Assembly (NCBI GenBank): GCA_018398585.1
Contig: JAGTTD010000001.1
Span: 35,913,938-35,977,937, forward strand
Reading direction: 5' to 3'
Source: Simmondsia chinensis
Taxonomy: Eukaryota; Streptophyta; Magnoliopsida; Caryophyllales; Simmondsiaceae
Length of the DNA: 64,000 bases
Made by a program: the position numbers and the translations under genes. The first letter of the stretch is position 1, and every line of letters starts with the position of its first letter. Shown one piece after another: positions 54,636 through 64,000 of the stretch. Below the pieces are notes generated by a model. That model was given only the letters and a program-made list of their open reading frames with translations, ran no database searches and was not told where the DNA came from.

Positions 54636-54823
54636 TTAACACTTGCTTATAGGAATTCACCTAATCTCACCTACTCCAAGTGGGAAACCGGTTGGGTCAA
54701 GGCACCGGTACACCCTCCTTGAACTAATCCATTTTACTTAATTTATATTTTACATTATACATCTTGTACAAAATAATAAGAGCAAAAAAAAAAAGGACGG
54801 CTACATGGACATGGTGCGTGACA
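54636..54823 (-). mobile_element. 5' LTR of G3, truncated
   Basis: The outer 188 bp only, matching 52738-52932 with few changes; the rest is deleted. Confidence 0.85.
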
Positions 54824-54828
54824 GTTAC

Positions 54829-55330
54829 GTCACATTGAGGTGGTTCTTTTAATGTGTTATCATCCCTCAATGTTATGGCATTAGTTTGTTTCCCTAGGTC
54901 GATGACGGTACTGCTAGGCATAAAATTTTTGTATCTCTCAGAAAGTTCCTCTAATGTAGTCCCTGCTTGAGTTTCTAAATTTTGGAAGGAGGCCTCTTGG
55001 TTTCTACAGTTAGCCTCGGTTTCTTGAATTACCTGCATGAATTCCTTAAATGTTTCTTCTAAGTCATATTTCTTTTCTTGAGATGGATAAGTGGGTGACC
55101 AAAGTCCTTCGTGATGGTTACTAGAAAAGTTAGAGGGGTTCATCCATTTTGGACTGTAGGTGTTAAAGTTAGAGTTGTGCTGGGCTTCTTGATAATTTGA
55201 CATGTATTTGTTCTTTTCAAAATCCAATGAGGAAAAATTATTACCCACTTGGCATTCGATACTAGCATGGTTACTTGCACAAAATTCACTTCTAGGAGTA
55301 CGAACAAACTTTATGTTTTCTAGTTGTTTT
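54829..55330 (-). pseudogene. T3 gag C-terminal part (Tat/Athila-like)
   Basis: The frame from about 55300 to 54829 reads a knuckle-like CASNHASIEC, then NFNTYSPKWMNPSNF and ASFQNLETQAGTTLEELSERY, ending GKQTNAITLRDDNTLKEPPQ. This is the gag zinc region and C-terminal linker of Tat/Athila-like elements. The capsid core upstream is missing, so T3 seems to have lost or never had it. G3 is inserted at the left end of this ORF (GTTAC duplication at 54824). Confidence 0.75.
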
Positions 55331-56053
55331 TGATTTAGTGAGAGTTAAGCAGATAATGTATTAATTTCATAAATCTCTAGTGGTCTTCTTGGTACAGTGT
55401 AGTATTGAGGTCTCATATAGTTGTTACAAGCTATCACCTTTAGCAAAAATCTTTGTTAAACTCAGAGTATGAGTAATGTATTTTCATTGCAATCTATACA
55501 ATCTATGAAAATAAACTTAAAAGCAAGAAGAAAGATAAAAATAATGAGAAAGCACCAAAATACAAGATTATAACACAAATTTTTAGAAAAACATAATTTT
55601 AAAATGTGGGGGAGGAGGGGGGTAATACTAATGTTTGAAAAACTTAAAAATACAAACTTAACTTTAAAAAATTTATCTAGGAATTAAAAAGTTCAAAGAA
55701 AGATAAAATTGATAAGAAAACTTAAAAATAACAATTTTAGCTTTCCAAATTTTATCAAAGTGAACTATAACTTAAAAAAAAAATAGAAGAAAATAAAGAT
55801 AAAACACAAGAAAAACAACAAAGCAAAACAAACTTAACAAAAGCACAATTTAGGAGAGGGGGGGGGGGGGGGGGGGGGGGGGGTGGTTGCTCTACATAAA
55901 TAAAAATAACTTTACAAATAAAATTAAATGAATGAAATAAATGAAAAAAGAAATTTCTTCTTCAAACTTAAACAAAATTTACAAGTTTTAACAAACAACT
56001 TCAAATTAGTACCAAAACTAGTTGGTATTGAGATCACTCAAAAATAAGAACAA
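55331..56053 (-). mobile_element. T3 leader region
   Basis: Non-coding A-rich leader between primer site and gag remnant; contains a 26-G run at 55858-55883. Confidence 0.6.
55858..55883. repeat. 26-G homopolymer
   Basis: Uninterrupted G run; length is likely uncertain in any assembly. Confidence 0.85.
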
Positions 56054-56071
56054 TCCCCGACAACGGCGCCA
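56054..56071 (-). other. Primer binding site of T3 (tRNA-Asp, one mismatch)
   Basis: The plus strand reads TCCCCGACAACGGCGCCA; one G-to-A change from the tRNA-Asp 3' end. Confidence 0.88.
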
Positions 56072-56077
56072 AAATCT

Positions 56078-57655
56078 TGATGCTTTACTAGGTGTATGCT
56101 TAGAAAGTGCACTAAGTCATATCAAGTAATAAAGAGTGAGTAGAGTATCAGTCCCACAAGGATTGATTATTGAGTGAGTGCCAAAATTAGTAGGTTTAGC
56201 ACTATTTGAAAGACCAAAAATTGAAGTTTTTGATATGAAACAAAATAAAATGAAAAGGAACAAAATGTTTACTGAATTCTTTTTTGAAAGTTTTCTGATT
56301 TAAATAAGTTCAAGGCATCCGAATTCACCTAGTTGCATTAATACGCCTTTCAATTCTTGGTATTCAAGTTGCTATTATGTTTTGATGGTCGAAAGCCCTA
56401 ATTTACTAAATATTGTCTCTCAAGTAACATATAGCATGCTCCTTTACATATTAACTCATCAATCTCTTGCATGAATTTAAATAAGAAAAGAGTTTTGAAG
56501 ATCCATGGTTTTCACTTAAGACCATACAAATCGCGTTAATCCAAGTCTAGCATTCGCTCAATTGGTAGTGTTTATCACTTTAGCATTCATCATAAATCAT
56601 AGGCCTTGAATGGTGATCAAGAATTCAAAACTCATGAAAAATAATGATAAACACTTCAACAACACAATAAACAAAATATTGAATACGTCGAATTAGAAAA
56701 GAGTGTAATTTACAACTTAGGCTACATCGTAGCCTTGAAAAAGCAAAATTAGTTCATGGTAAATAGAATATAATACAAAAATAAGATAAAATTCATGAAC
56801 TTAAAGAAGAAAATAATAGAAAAGAATTAGAAAATAAGAAATCACAAACCAAACTTCTTTTCTCCTCCTTCTTCCCTACGAATTTCTACCCAATTCTCTA
56901 TGTTATATTGTTTTTGTTACTTGAAAGAATGATGCAAAGCACTTTCCAAAACTCTCTATTTATAGTATATAAGATTGGGATTACTTAAAATAAAAAATAT
57001 ATCAAGCTTAAAGCTCATTGCACCAACACACTGTCATTGCCACCTAGTTTCTGCAAGTTGCTAAGTTGCTGCTGATTTCTTCAATTTTCTTTAGCTTTGG
57101 CTACCCAAAATTTGTGTTTAAATAAATTTGAACATGCTATTGAAGTGTACAAGAAGTTCTTTCACTTGATTTATCCATTCTGCCACCCAAATTTGCAAGT
57201 TAAAGTGAAATGTGCAAGCTTGTTGTTCATTCTCTGTATTTTGCTGTTCTTGCTTTTTTTTTTTTTCAAATTTTTTCAGCTTTTTTCACCCAAACTCACC
57301 CTTGACATCAACTTGATCATGTTAATGTATTTTTTAGTCCATATTTTCCCTTGATTTGTGATTTATGCCACTCATTTTTGCAATTTGAAGTGAATTGCGC
57401 ATGAACTTGGTGATTCCTTTCCTTAGCCATGTAGTGTGTCTTTTTGCTCATTTTTTGATTTTGTTTGATGTATCTTGCATTCGCTTATTGATGTTATGAT
57501 ATAACCTAGCAAGATTTAGCATAAAATGAGTGTTTTTGCAAGAAAATAGCAATAGAAGAAAAAAAGAGCAAAAGTGAGCAGTAACGACAAAAAATTGAGG
57601 TAAAATGGTTAGAAAATTAACCGAAATTATATGAATAATTATATACTAAATTGGA
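56078..57655 (-). mobile_element. 5' LTR of T3
   Basis: Starts TGATGCTTTAC. It aligns with the split 3' LTR and provides the empty site for G2 at about 57346. The outer right end is unclear: similarity to the 3' LTR stops at 57655, and the T4 gag is recognisable from about 57780. Confidence 0.8.
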
Positions 57656-57779
57656 ATTAGCATAAATCTTGAATTTTCTTAAATTTAGACTAAATATGAT
57701 GCATAATAGTTCATAGCTAATCTTTCAATTCAAAAATTAAGCTAATTAAAAGCAAATCTTGCTAAACATATAAAATTAA

Positions 57780-57968
57780 ACTACTCATGTCATGGTCTTC
57801 GTAAGGGCTCTCATTCAGCTTTGCATAAAATGTAGGAAGCATGCTAACGATCCTGAGCTTGATTTTGAAGTTTTCGTCACCGACAGTGGGCAACACAGCT
57901 GCGATTGGTGCAATGTATATTTGGGGAACAAAATGATCCCCATTCGTATGCAATGCTTTGTTAGCCAT
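57780..57968 (-). pseudogene. T4 gag N-terminus (cut by T3)
   Basis: Starts at the ATG complementary to 57966-57968, MANKALHTNGDHFVPQ, and reaches IKLRIVSMLPTFYAKLNESPYE, the capsid start motif also seen in T2 (YTIQMLPSFHNLGNENPY). It then breaks off where T3 was inserted. The ATG lies 230 bp inside the primer site. No downstream part of this gag is visible on the other side of T3. Confidence 0.7.
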
Positions 57969-58198
57969 GACTCGAGTTGAATTTGTATTTGCTTTGTATG
58001 ACTTTAAAGTAGATAATGTTAACTCAACTTTTGGATTGAAAGGAATCAATTTGGGAATGAGTGATCGTCTACCGTGCATGCACTATAAAACGAGCAAAAT
58101 CAACCCAAAACACAAGCCCAAAGTTATGCAGAAAAACAACAAAAAAAGGGAAAAAAAAAATGACTCATCAATCAATAAATTGAACTTCTCCTAACGAT

Positions 58199-58216
58199 TC
58201 CCCGGTAACAGCACCA
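58199..58216 (-). other. Primer binding site of T4 (tRNA-Asp, two to three mismatches)
   Basis: The plus strand reads TCCCCGGTAACAGCACCA; a degraded tRNA-Asp site six bases from the LTR. Confidence 0.82.
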
Positions 58217-58222
58217 AAAACT

Positions 58223-59690
58223 TGATGTGGTTTGAATGAATGTGTAAGCCCATGCACTCTCATGCGTACGAGCAAGTCATAGCTGTGGCGTGTATATGGG
58301 TGTCATACATATGGGGAGTCAGTGTGAAGTTGGATTCCATGACTATTGAGTCATTAAAAACTTCACTTTCAATAATAATGTGAGTGGTTAACTAAATTAA
58401 TAGAATTAAAATGTAAATTAATTTGCTAATCGATCAAATTTTGTTTGGGGTATGCCATCGCTATATTTTATCAAGGTAATAACTTTAACCGTTTAGGCCA
58501 CATGCTCTAAACCTTGACTAATACTTATGTTAGGGCCTAGGACATTGGACTAGTCTAAGGGCATAGCTCGTTTAATAACTTTAGGTGTAGCATTGATTAT
58601 CTCAATATTGCTAACAACGTCCGTTGTCCCTACTAATTTAATATTAGTTTGTATAAAGATTGCGTTCGAGGTTGGGTACAACTTCAACCTTCGCCACTCG
58701 TGAAATATTTGTTATACTACAGCCTTGACTACAAGTACAAGACAACACGTGAATAAAATAGGAAATCAAAGCATGGCTGCAAGCACATAAAAAAAAATTA
58801 ATCTAAAAATATAAACTTTCCCACAGGGGCGCGGAAGTAGTATAACAAAAGTCATTATAAAACATAAATTCAGGATGTGCACAACTACACATCCTTCACC
58901 CCTAAACTACGTGCCTAGTTCTCCATAGGAGGTTTACAAAATATAAATTCAAATGAGGAATGGAAAAAAAAAAAAAAACCTCCTAGATTGATGAGTCCCT
59001 TGATCATTGTTGACTATGCTCTTACTTGATTCCCGGGACTCTTACCACTTAAGCTTCAGCCTTTGCGAAAAGTCAAATCTCTCTTAGCAGCTTGAGGAGG
59101 GAAAAGATGTTAATGAAGAGAACAAAGTTCCAAAAATGGTTTCCACCTATCTTTTTATAGAGGTAGGGCACGCTGAATTAGTACTGATTGATAGGCCAGA
59201 TCGGCGCTTTATATGGCCAAAAATCTAGTAACTTGCACATTTAACCTAAAAAGTGCATAACTTTTCATCTATAAGGATTTACAGGTCGAATTACCTAACA
59301 AAATTAAGCTCTCGAAGAGATCTATGTGATCCTAATGGAAATTTTAGTGGGATTGGATCTTATTGGGTCAGGGATGTTCTTATTTTAACCTTTTTGGTTC
59401 CAAGGTTAAACAATTGCCAAACTGCTTGGGCAATAAATCCATGCACCCAAGGGAAGACTTTTCTTGGCCTAAAATTGAATTGGTTTATCTTATTCTCACA
59501 AGTGATCAAGTTACTCAATGTAGTCTTCGAATTTGCTCATTTTCCCTCATTTTTTCATTGCTTTTCAAGTTTTCTTTGCTCCAACATATTCCAAGCCTAA
59601 TACGCCTGCATCATATGCCATGACACACATGTAATAGCCAAAAATATAATAGGAATGAGGTATAAAACGTTTAAAATATGAGACACATCA
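58223..59690 (-). mobile_element. 5' LTR of T4
   Basis: 1468 bp, TGATGTGG...CACATCA. It shares with the LTR at 34798 the words TAGTATAACAAAAGTCAT, GACAACAC and AATCAAAGCATGGCT in the same order, but lacks the MITE and the triplication. Confidence 0.88.
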
Positions 59691-60600
59691 ATTCATCCTA
59701 CTTATTAACTCTGAACAATTTCCAGAAAATTCGCTCTCCGTTACTTAACAAAAATGGACTAACAGTGCCCACCCAAAATGAGAGAACCACTAAGGTCCAA
59801 GGACCCTTTCAAACCATTTGTAATTTGCATTTTGTTTTAATCCAAAAACAACTTATAACTTATGGGCTGAATCACAGTGCATCTTATGCCTCCTACAAAT
59901 CTTCCCCTCCTGCCTACTGCAAGGAAAAGTGAAATCCTGATCACGCTACTTGGTGTCTATACCAATCAACATAGTTCATAATGAAAAAGATTCACTAGGA
60001 ACCAACTTTTACCAACATATCAATCATGTTCTTGATTGGGCGAATTTTTTTTAATATCGTCACTTTTTAATCAATCATAGAATGCGACCAATGATATCAC
60101 ACATCAATATACTTTCTACGCACACATAAATGGAGTTTTAATTCAAGTCTCTTGCACTCAGACTTTCTAATCTTTCTGTTGTAGAGTCAACTCTTGAAGA
60201 AAACTCTTCATGCACAGCACCTCCTTGCCTACTTCAACAATTATATACTTAGCTTTTGTAGTTAAAAGAGTAAGGTAACTTTTCAACTTTTACCACTAAG
60301 AAATAGGTCCCTCTACAAATGTAAATAAATACCCCAAACTGGATTTCGTACAATCAAGATATAACCTTCAAGAATAGGCCGTGAGCCTTCAAAACTCAAC
60401 AATGCTTCGAAGTACCACTAAAATATCTGAAACTCCACTTCATCGCTTCCGAATGAGCTTTCCCTAGATTCCAATGAAATTTGTTCATAACACCAATAAC
60501 ATGAGCAATTTCTGGGGAGTACAAGCCCAGCCATAAATCAAGAATCAACGACATAGAAGTATAGAATATAATACATCTCTTCTTTCTCTTTCTTTGTCTT
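59691..60600 (-). pseudogene. C3 copia RNase H remnant
   Basis: The reverse strand from about 60540 to 59900 has decayed copia RNase H motifs in order: GYLFTFVEGPIS near 60310, a LLTTKAKYIIVEVGKE stretch near 60230-60270 (normally L-S-T-T-E-A-E-Y) and SFLQELTLQQKD near 60180. Terminal remnants with GRRGRFVGG lie near 59890. Stops interrupt every motif. No gag or integrase is nearby. It lies directly outside the T4 5' LTR and may be the sequence T4 was inserted into. Confidence 0.65.
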
Positions 60601-60619
60601 AAAACAAGGTTTTTATTGA

Positions 60620-62221
60620 ATTCAAAGTGTCTAGCTTGTCAGGAATAGTATCCTAAAAATCCAAATAATTAATCGTAATTATTACAAAAAAAAGTCATCT
60701 TTTTTATTCTTTGTTTGAGTTTCTACAAGTTATATATGCATGTGATGATTTTCTAAAATGTACCACGAAATGGAAAGGTAGTCCAAGATAACATATTAAT
60801 ATTTGATTTAAGTGGTCAAGAGATTGAGCTATAGATAAAACTTAAGCCAAAGAAAGTGATATGTTTTCAAAAATTAGTTCATAATTAGTGATAAGTTTTG
60901 GCTACTTGTCTCATAAGACTATAATATGGTACACAAGATGACTTGTCTTAGATATTTGCATAGAGATCCTAAAATATCATTTTGGTGTTTGTAAATAAGA
61001 TTGGAACATCGAATTGGATCATTAAAAGTTTATTTCTTTACTGCTATCAGAAATAAATAATTCATGTTAGGTTGTGAAATAATGACTCTAAATCCTGAAA
61101 ATTTCTTGGACATATATTTGTAGTGTGTATCAATTTGATGTACTCAAAAGTGAGGTTTCTAGTAGTGACTGATAATATAAAGTGTGGTGGAAAAAAAATA
61201 TTTATTACAGAATCTATATTCTCTCATTGAGAGAGAGATATCCCCTTGAGTGAATTTGCAAGGGTTTGAAAATTCAAAATATTTGGCCAAAGTATCTCAA
61301 GTGGAAATTAAGGTAGTAGTTCAAATAGGCCTATTGTGCCGGTGCTCGATAAGACTATGAGACTAGTCAGGAGTCATTTGCTTGCGCCTTCTTTTGGAGG
61401 TGCTAACCACCATGCTCAACTACTACAAAAATGGGCAATTGAGACCAAATTTATATGTTTTGGTTGTTATAAGTTGTTTGTTATTTTTAGGGATGTTGTT
61501 TTTTGACATTTGATCATTGTTGTATGTTTTGATTGTTTGTTGTTTGTTTTTTGACATTTGATCATTGTTGTTTGCTCTAGTTGTGTGTTAGAGTATCCCC
61601 CACAGAAGTATACATTTTAATATTTTTTATTATCTCGAGGACTTACCCAAAAAAAGTAGTTTAAATTATTATTTCTGATAGATATCTATAAAGAGGTTCA
61701 TTATACATTGTAATACGACAATTCTTGAATAGATAGATTTAATTACGGAGCGCAATATTATTTATTTAGTGTAATCAAATATTATTAAATAATAATTAAA
61801 GGTTATCATATCATGATAATTAGATTTGTCCCATTTAGAGTAACATTCAATTTAACCCCAAGGTTCCTTCATTAATCTAAATATATGATGTTGAAAAATA
61901 TTTAAATTAAATTCATAAGAGAAATATTTTTTCATAAGATAAATAAATTTATGTTAAACAATATTTAAGAGATGAATAAATTTTATGCCAAACAATATTC
62001 AAATGATGAATATATTTTATGTGGGAAAGCAAAACAAATAAAAGCAAAAAGAAAAGAAGCAATTAAAACGTCATATTGTTAAATATGTGTCTTGTGCCCG
62101 AACGGTAGCCCAGTGGGCCCGAGTGTGGCTTACAAATCCACCTTACCTAAGGGCACGTGCCCCTCCCTTTCGGTTTGTACCACCATGTCAGATATTTGTG
62201 GCAACATAGTGGACTTTTTGT
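60620..62221 (+). mobile_element. Third family-A LTR copy
   Basis: Parallels 13808-14640 and 12167-13200 (GTGGTCAAGAGATTGAG, GATTGGAACA, AATTTGCAAG words in order). It includes a 48-bp tandem duplication at about 61499-61595 (TTTTTTGACATTTGATCATT twice). The long-inverted-repeat element begins at about 62222, and a diverged copy of 61905-62050 recurs at 63873-64000. Confidence 0.55.
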
Positions 62222-63868
62222 TTTTTTTAATCATAGTACCTACTTTAAAAAACAAATTAAAAAATTGACCCTCTTACAAAAATATTTAAAAGAATAACCT
62301 AATATATTAGAAAAATTAAAGAGGCACCGTTTCTTCGACGGTGCCTCCTCATTCGAGGCGCCATTTTCAATGACGCCTCTCTACCCTATTTTTTATTTAT
62401 TTACTTCTTTAATCAATTATCTAACTCGATATGTAAGATTCGCATCCCTGACCCATGCAAGATTCGCACCCGTGACACCTTCTTCTAACATTCTCCACCT
62501 CTATATATACCACCATTTCACCCTTATTTCATATTCATATTACTTTTCAAAATATTTATCCCCGAATTTGTTATCTTCTTATTAAAATTGTTTTTCTTCC
62601 TTGTATTTTCACTCACATTGTAATTTTTTTTCCAATTTAGTTCTTTTTTAATATATAATATCGTGTTATTCTATGTACGTCCACCCCCAGACCCTACTTA
62701 TGCAGGATTCCTCGAGTCACTGGGACTGTTGTTGTTGTTGTATCATGTTATTCTATATCACCTACTTACTAATTGAATTTTAAATATTTAAAATAATTTT
62801 TAAATATGTTACAATTAGTTTAAAGGAAAATTCAAAATTTTAAATACTTAAAAATCTTTTACATATTTAAAATGTTATTGTTAGAAAAATTATTGTCAGA
62901 TTATTGTGTGATAAATCTTTTACATTAATATTTTATGTAATTAGTTTAATTAATATGTTATAATTATTTTAAAGTGAAATTCAATGTTAGTTAAAATTGT
63001 TTTACATTAATTTAACATTATTTACACTAATTACATAAAATATTAATATAATTACCTGTAAAAGTTATTACATAATAAATTATGTAAAATTATATTATGT
63101 AACAATAAATTTACAACATATCAACTACAAAAATCAATAAATATAATTAACCCAATTTATAATGATCCAATAATATTTTATTAAATTAATTACATATTGC
63201 ATTAAATATAATATTAATTAAACGAATTACATAAAATATTAATGTAAAAGATTTATCACACAATAACATGATAATTATTTTTTCTAACAATAATATCCTA
63301 AATATTTAAAAGATGTATAAATATTTAAAAATTTGAATTTCACTTTAAAATAATTATAATATATTTAAAAAATATTTTAAATATTTAAAATTTAAGTAGT
63401 AAGTAGATGATATAGAATAACATGATATTAGATTATAAAGAAGAACTAAATTGGAAAAAAATTATAATGTGAGAAAAATACATGGAAAAAAAAACGGTTT
63501 TGATGAGAAGATAACAAATTTGAGGATAAATATTTTGAAAAGTGAGGTCAATATGAAATAGGGGTGAAAGGATGGTATATATAGAGGTGGAGGACGTTGG
63601 AGGAGGGTGTCACACGTGCTATAGGGGTCACGAGTGCAAATCTGGCATGGGTTACGGGTGCGAATCTTACATATCGAGTTAGATGAATGATGAAAAAAGA
63701 AATAAATAAATAGTGTAGAAACGTCGCCTCTCATATCTCTACTTGAAACGGCGCCTCTTTACTTTTTTCTGAGACATTGGGTTATTCTTCTAAATAATTT
63801 TGCAAGTGGATCAATTTGTCTTTTTTTTTTTTTTTTTTTTGAAGTAGGTTAGTTTGCTAAAAAAGTAA
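62222..63868. mobile_element. Element made almost wholly of long inverted repeats
   Basis: The left arm (62222 to about 62970) matches the reverse complement of the right arm (about 63205-63868), with AAGAGGCACCG against AAGAGGCGCCG, CTCGATATGTAAGATTCGCA, GGTGGTATATATAG and TTTTCAAAATATTT. Arms of 650-750 bp surround a short AT-rich centre. No ORF of significance. The target duplication is not clear. Such foldback structure suits a non-autonomous Mutator-like or foldback transposon, and would give a double-stranded transcript. Confidence 0.75.
62675..62740 (+). mobile_element. 5'-truncated TS-like SINE
   Basis: 66 bp ending in (TTG)n, with CCCCAGACCCTACTTATG and CACTGGGACTG, like the 3' end of the TS SINE family of Solanaceae. 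Flanked by TATCGTGTTATTCTAT (62659-62674) and TATCATGTTATTCTAT (62741-62756), a 16-bp target duplication with one difference. The right arm of the host element has the site once (63412-63427) without the insert. Confidence 0.8.
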
Positions 63869-63872
63869 ATTT

Positions 63873-64000
63873 GGGTTGAAAATATTTGTTTATGAGATAA
63901 ATAAATTTATGCTAAACAATATTAAAAAAAAAATAAATTTCATGCGAAACAATAATCATATGATGAATATATTTTCTATGGGAAAGCAAAAGCAATAAAA
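63873..64000 (+). repeat. Direct repeat of 61905-62050
   Basis: Shares ATAAATAAATTTATG-TAAACAATATT, CATATGATGAATATATTTT and TGGGAAAGCAAAA with the sequence left of the inverted-repeat element. It may be a duplicated family-A LTR segment running off the window. Confidence 0.6.

Larger units (their letters stand above)
52457..54823 (-). mobile_element. G3: gypsy element with large internal deletion
   Basis: The 3' LTR (52457-52932), chromodomain, integrase, RNase H end and a 188-bp piece of the 5' LTR (54636-54823) are flanked by a perfect target duplication GTTAC (52452-52456 and 54824-54828). Ends are AGTCAC/GTGACA (first T mutated). gag, protease and most of RT, with the primer site and the inner part of the 5' LTR, were lost in one deletion whose junction is near 54600-54636. 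It is inserted in T3. Confidence 0.88.

Noticed and set aside
61330..61660. Coding exon in the GTTT-rich stretch
   Set aside because: Explained by a 48-bp tandem duplication with GTT/TTG low complexity inside the family-A repeat.

Overview
The window is nuclear DNA from a flowering plant, most likely a eudicot. It is AT-rich and dense with plant-type Ty3-gypsy and Ty1-copia elements, L1-type LINEs, SINEs, MITEs and long-inverted-repeat elements, nested in one another. I found no convincing host gene, rRNA or tRNA gene. A fragment resembling the TTG-tailed TS SINE family known from Solanaceae and relatives hints at an asterid, but this is weak. Nearly every coding block is a decayed retrotransposon, so most are listed as pseudogenes.

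Names used here. G0-G4 are gypsy elements with an initiator-Met-tRNA primer site (where visible) and an integrase with a chromodomain-like tail. T1-T4 are Tat/Athila-like gypsy elements with a tRNA-Asp primer site and LTRs of about 1.5 kb. N1-N3 are non-autonomous LTR elements without pol. C1-C3 are copia pieces.

Layout. 1-615: 5' end of G0 (minus), inserted into C1. 616-4381: C1 (minus). 4382-5164: LTR piece of T1. 6140-13732: a long LTR (family A) split by the nearly complete gypsy G1 (6382-12161, 5-bp target duplication). 13808-14640: second copy of that LTR. 14640-17727: GT-rich DNA and a LINE ORF1 piece. 17728-19227: 3' end of G4 (minus). 19228-22800: N2 (minus). 22800-26299: T2 gag-protease and 5' LTR (minus). 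26300-27567: 3' end of N3. 27568-28154: copia C2. 28177-34780: a MITE, a long-inverted-repeat element and a decayed LINE (minus).

34798-59690 is a four-level nest. T4 (minus) holds T3 (minus). The 3' LTR of T3 holds gypsy G2 (40032-50103), and the 5' LTR of G2 holds N1 (40043-44255). T3 also holds the deleted gypsy G3 (52457-54823) and a SINE with five tandem tRNA-like heads. LTR divergence counted by eye (N1 about 4.4%, its host G2 about 6.5%) agrees with the nesting order. 59691-64000: copia C3 remnants, a third family-A LTR, and a 1.6-kb element that is almost all inverted repeat, with a truncated TS-like SINE in one arm.

The most interesting system is the N group. N1 has intact termini and a 541-codon ORF that begins with an RRM resembling plant polypyrimidine-tract-binding proteins, which looks like a captured host segment. 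N1 and N2, on opposite strands, share a block of about 93 residues that I do not recognise. N elements share with G elements an LTR pyrimidine tract and a small AGGA-loop hairpin just before the polypurine tract, as expected if G elements mobilise them.
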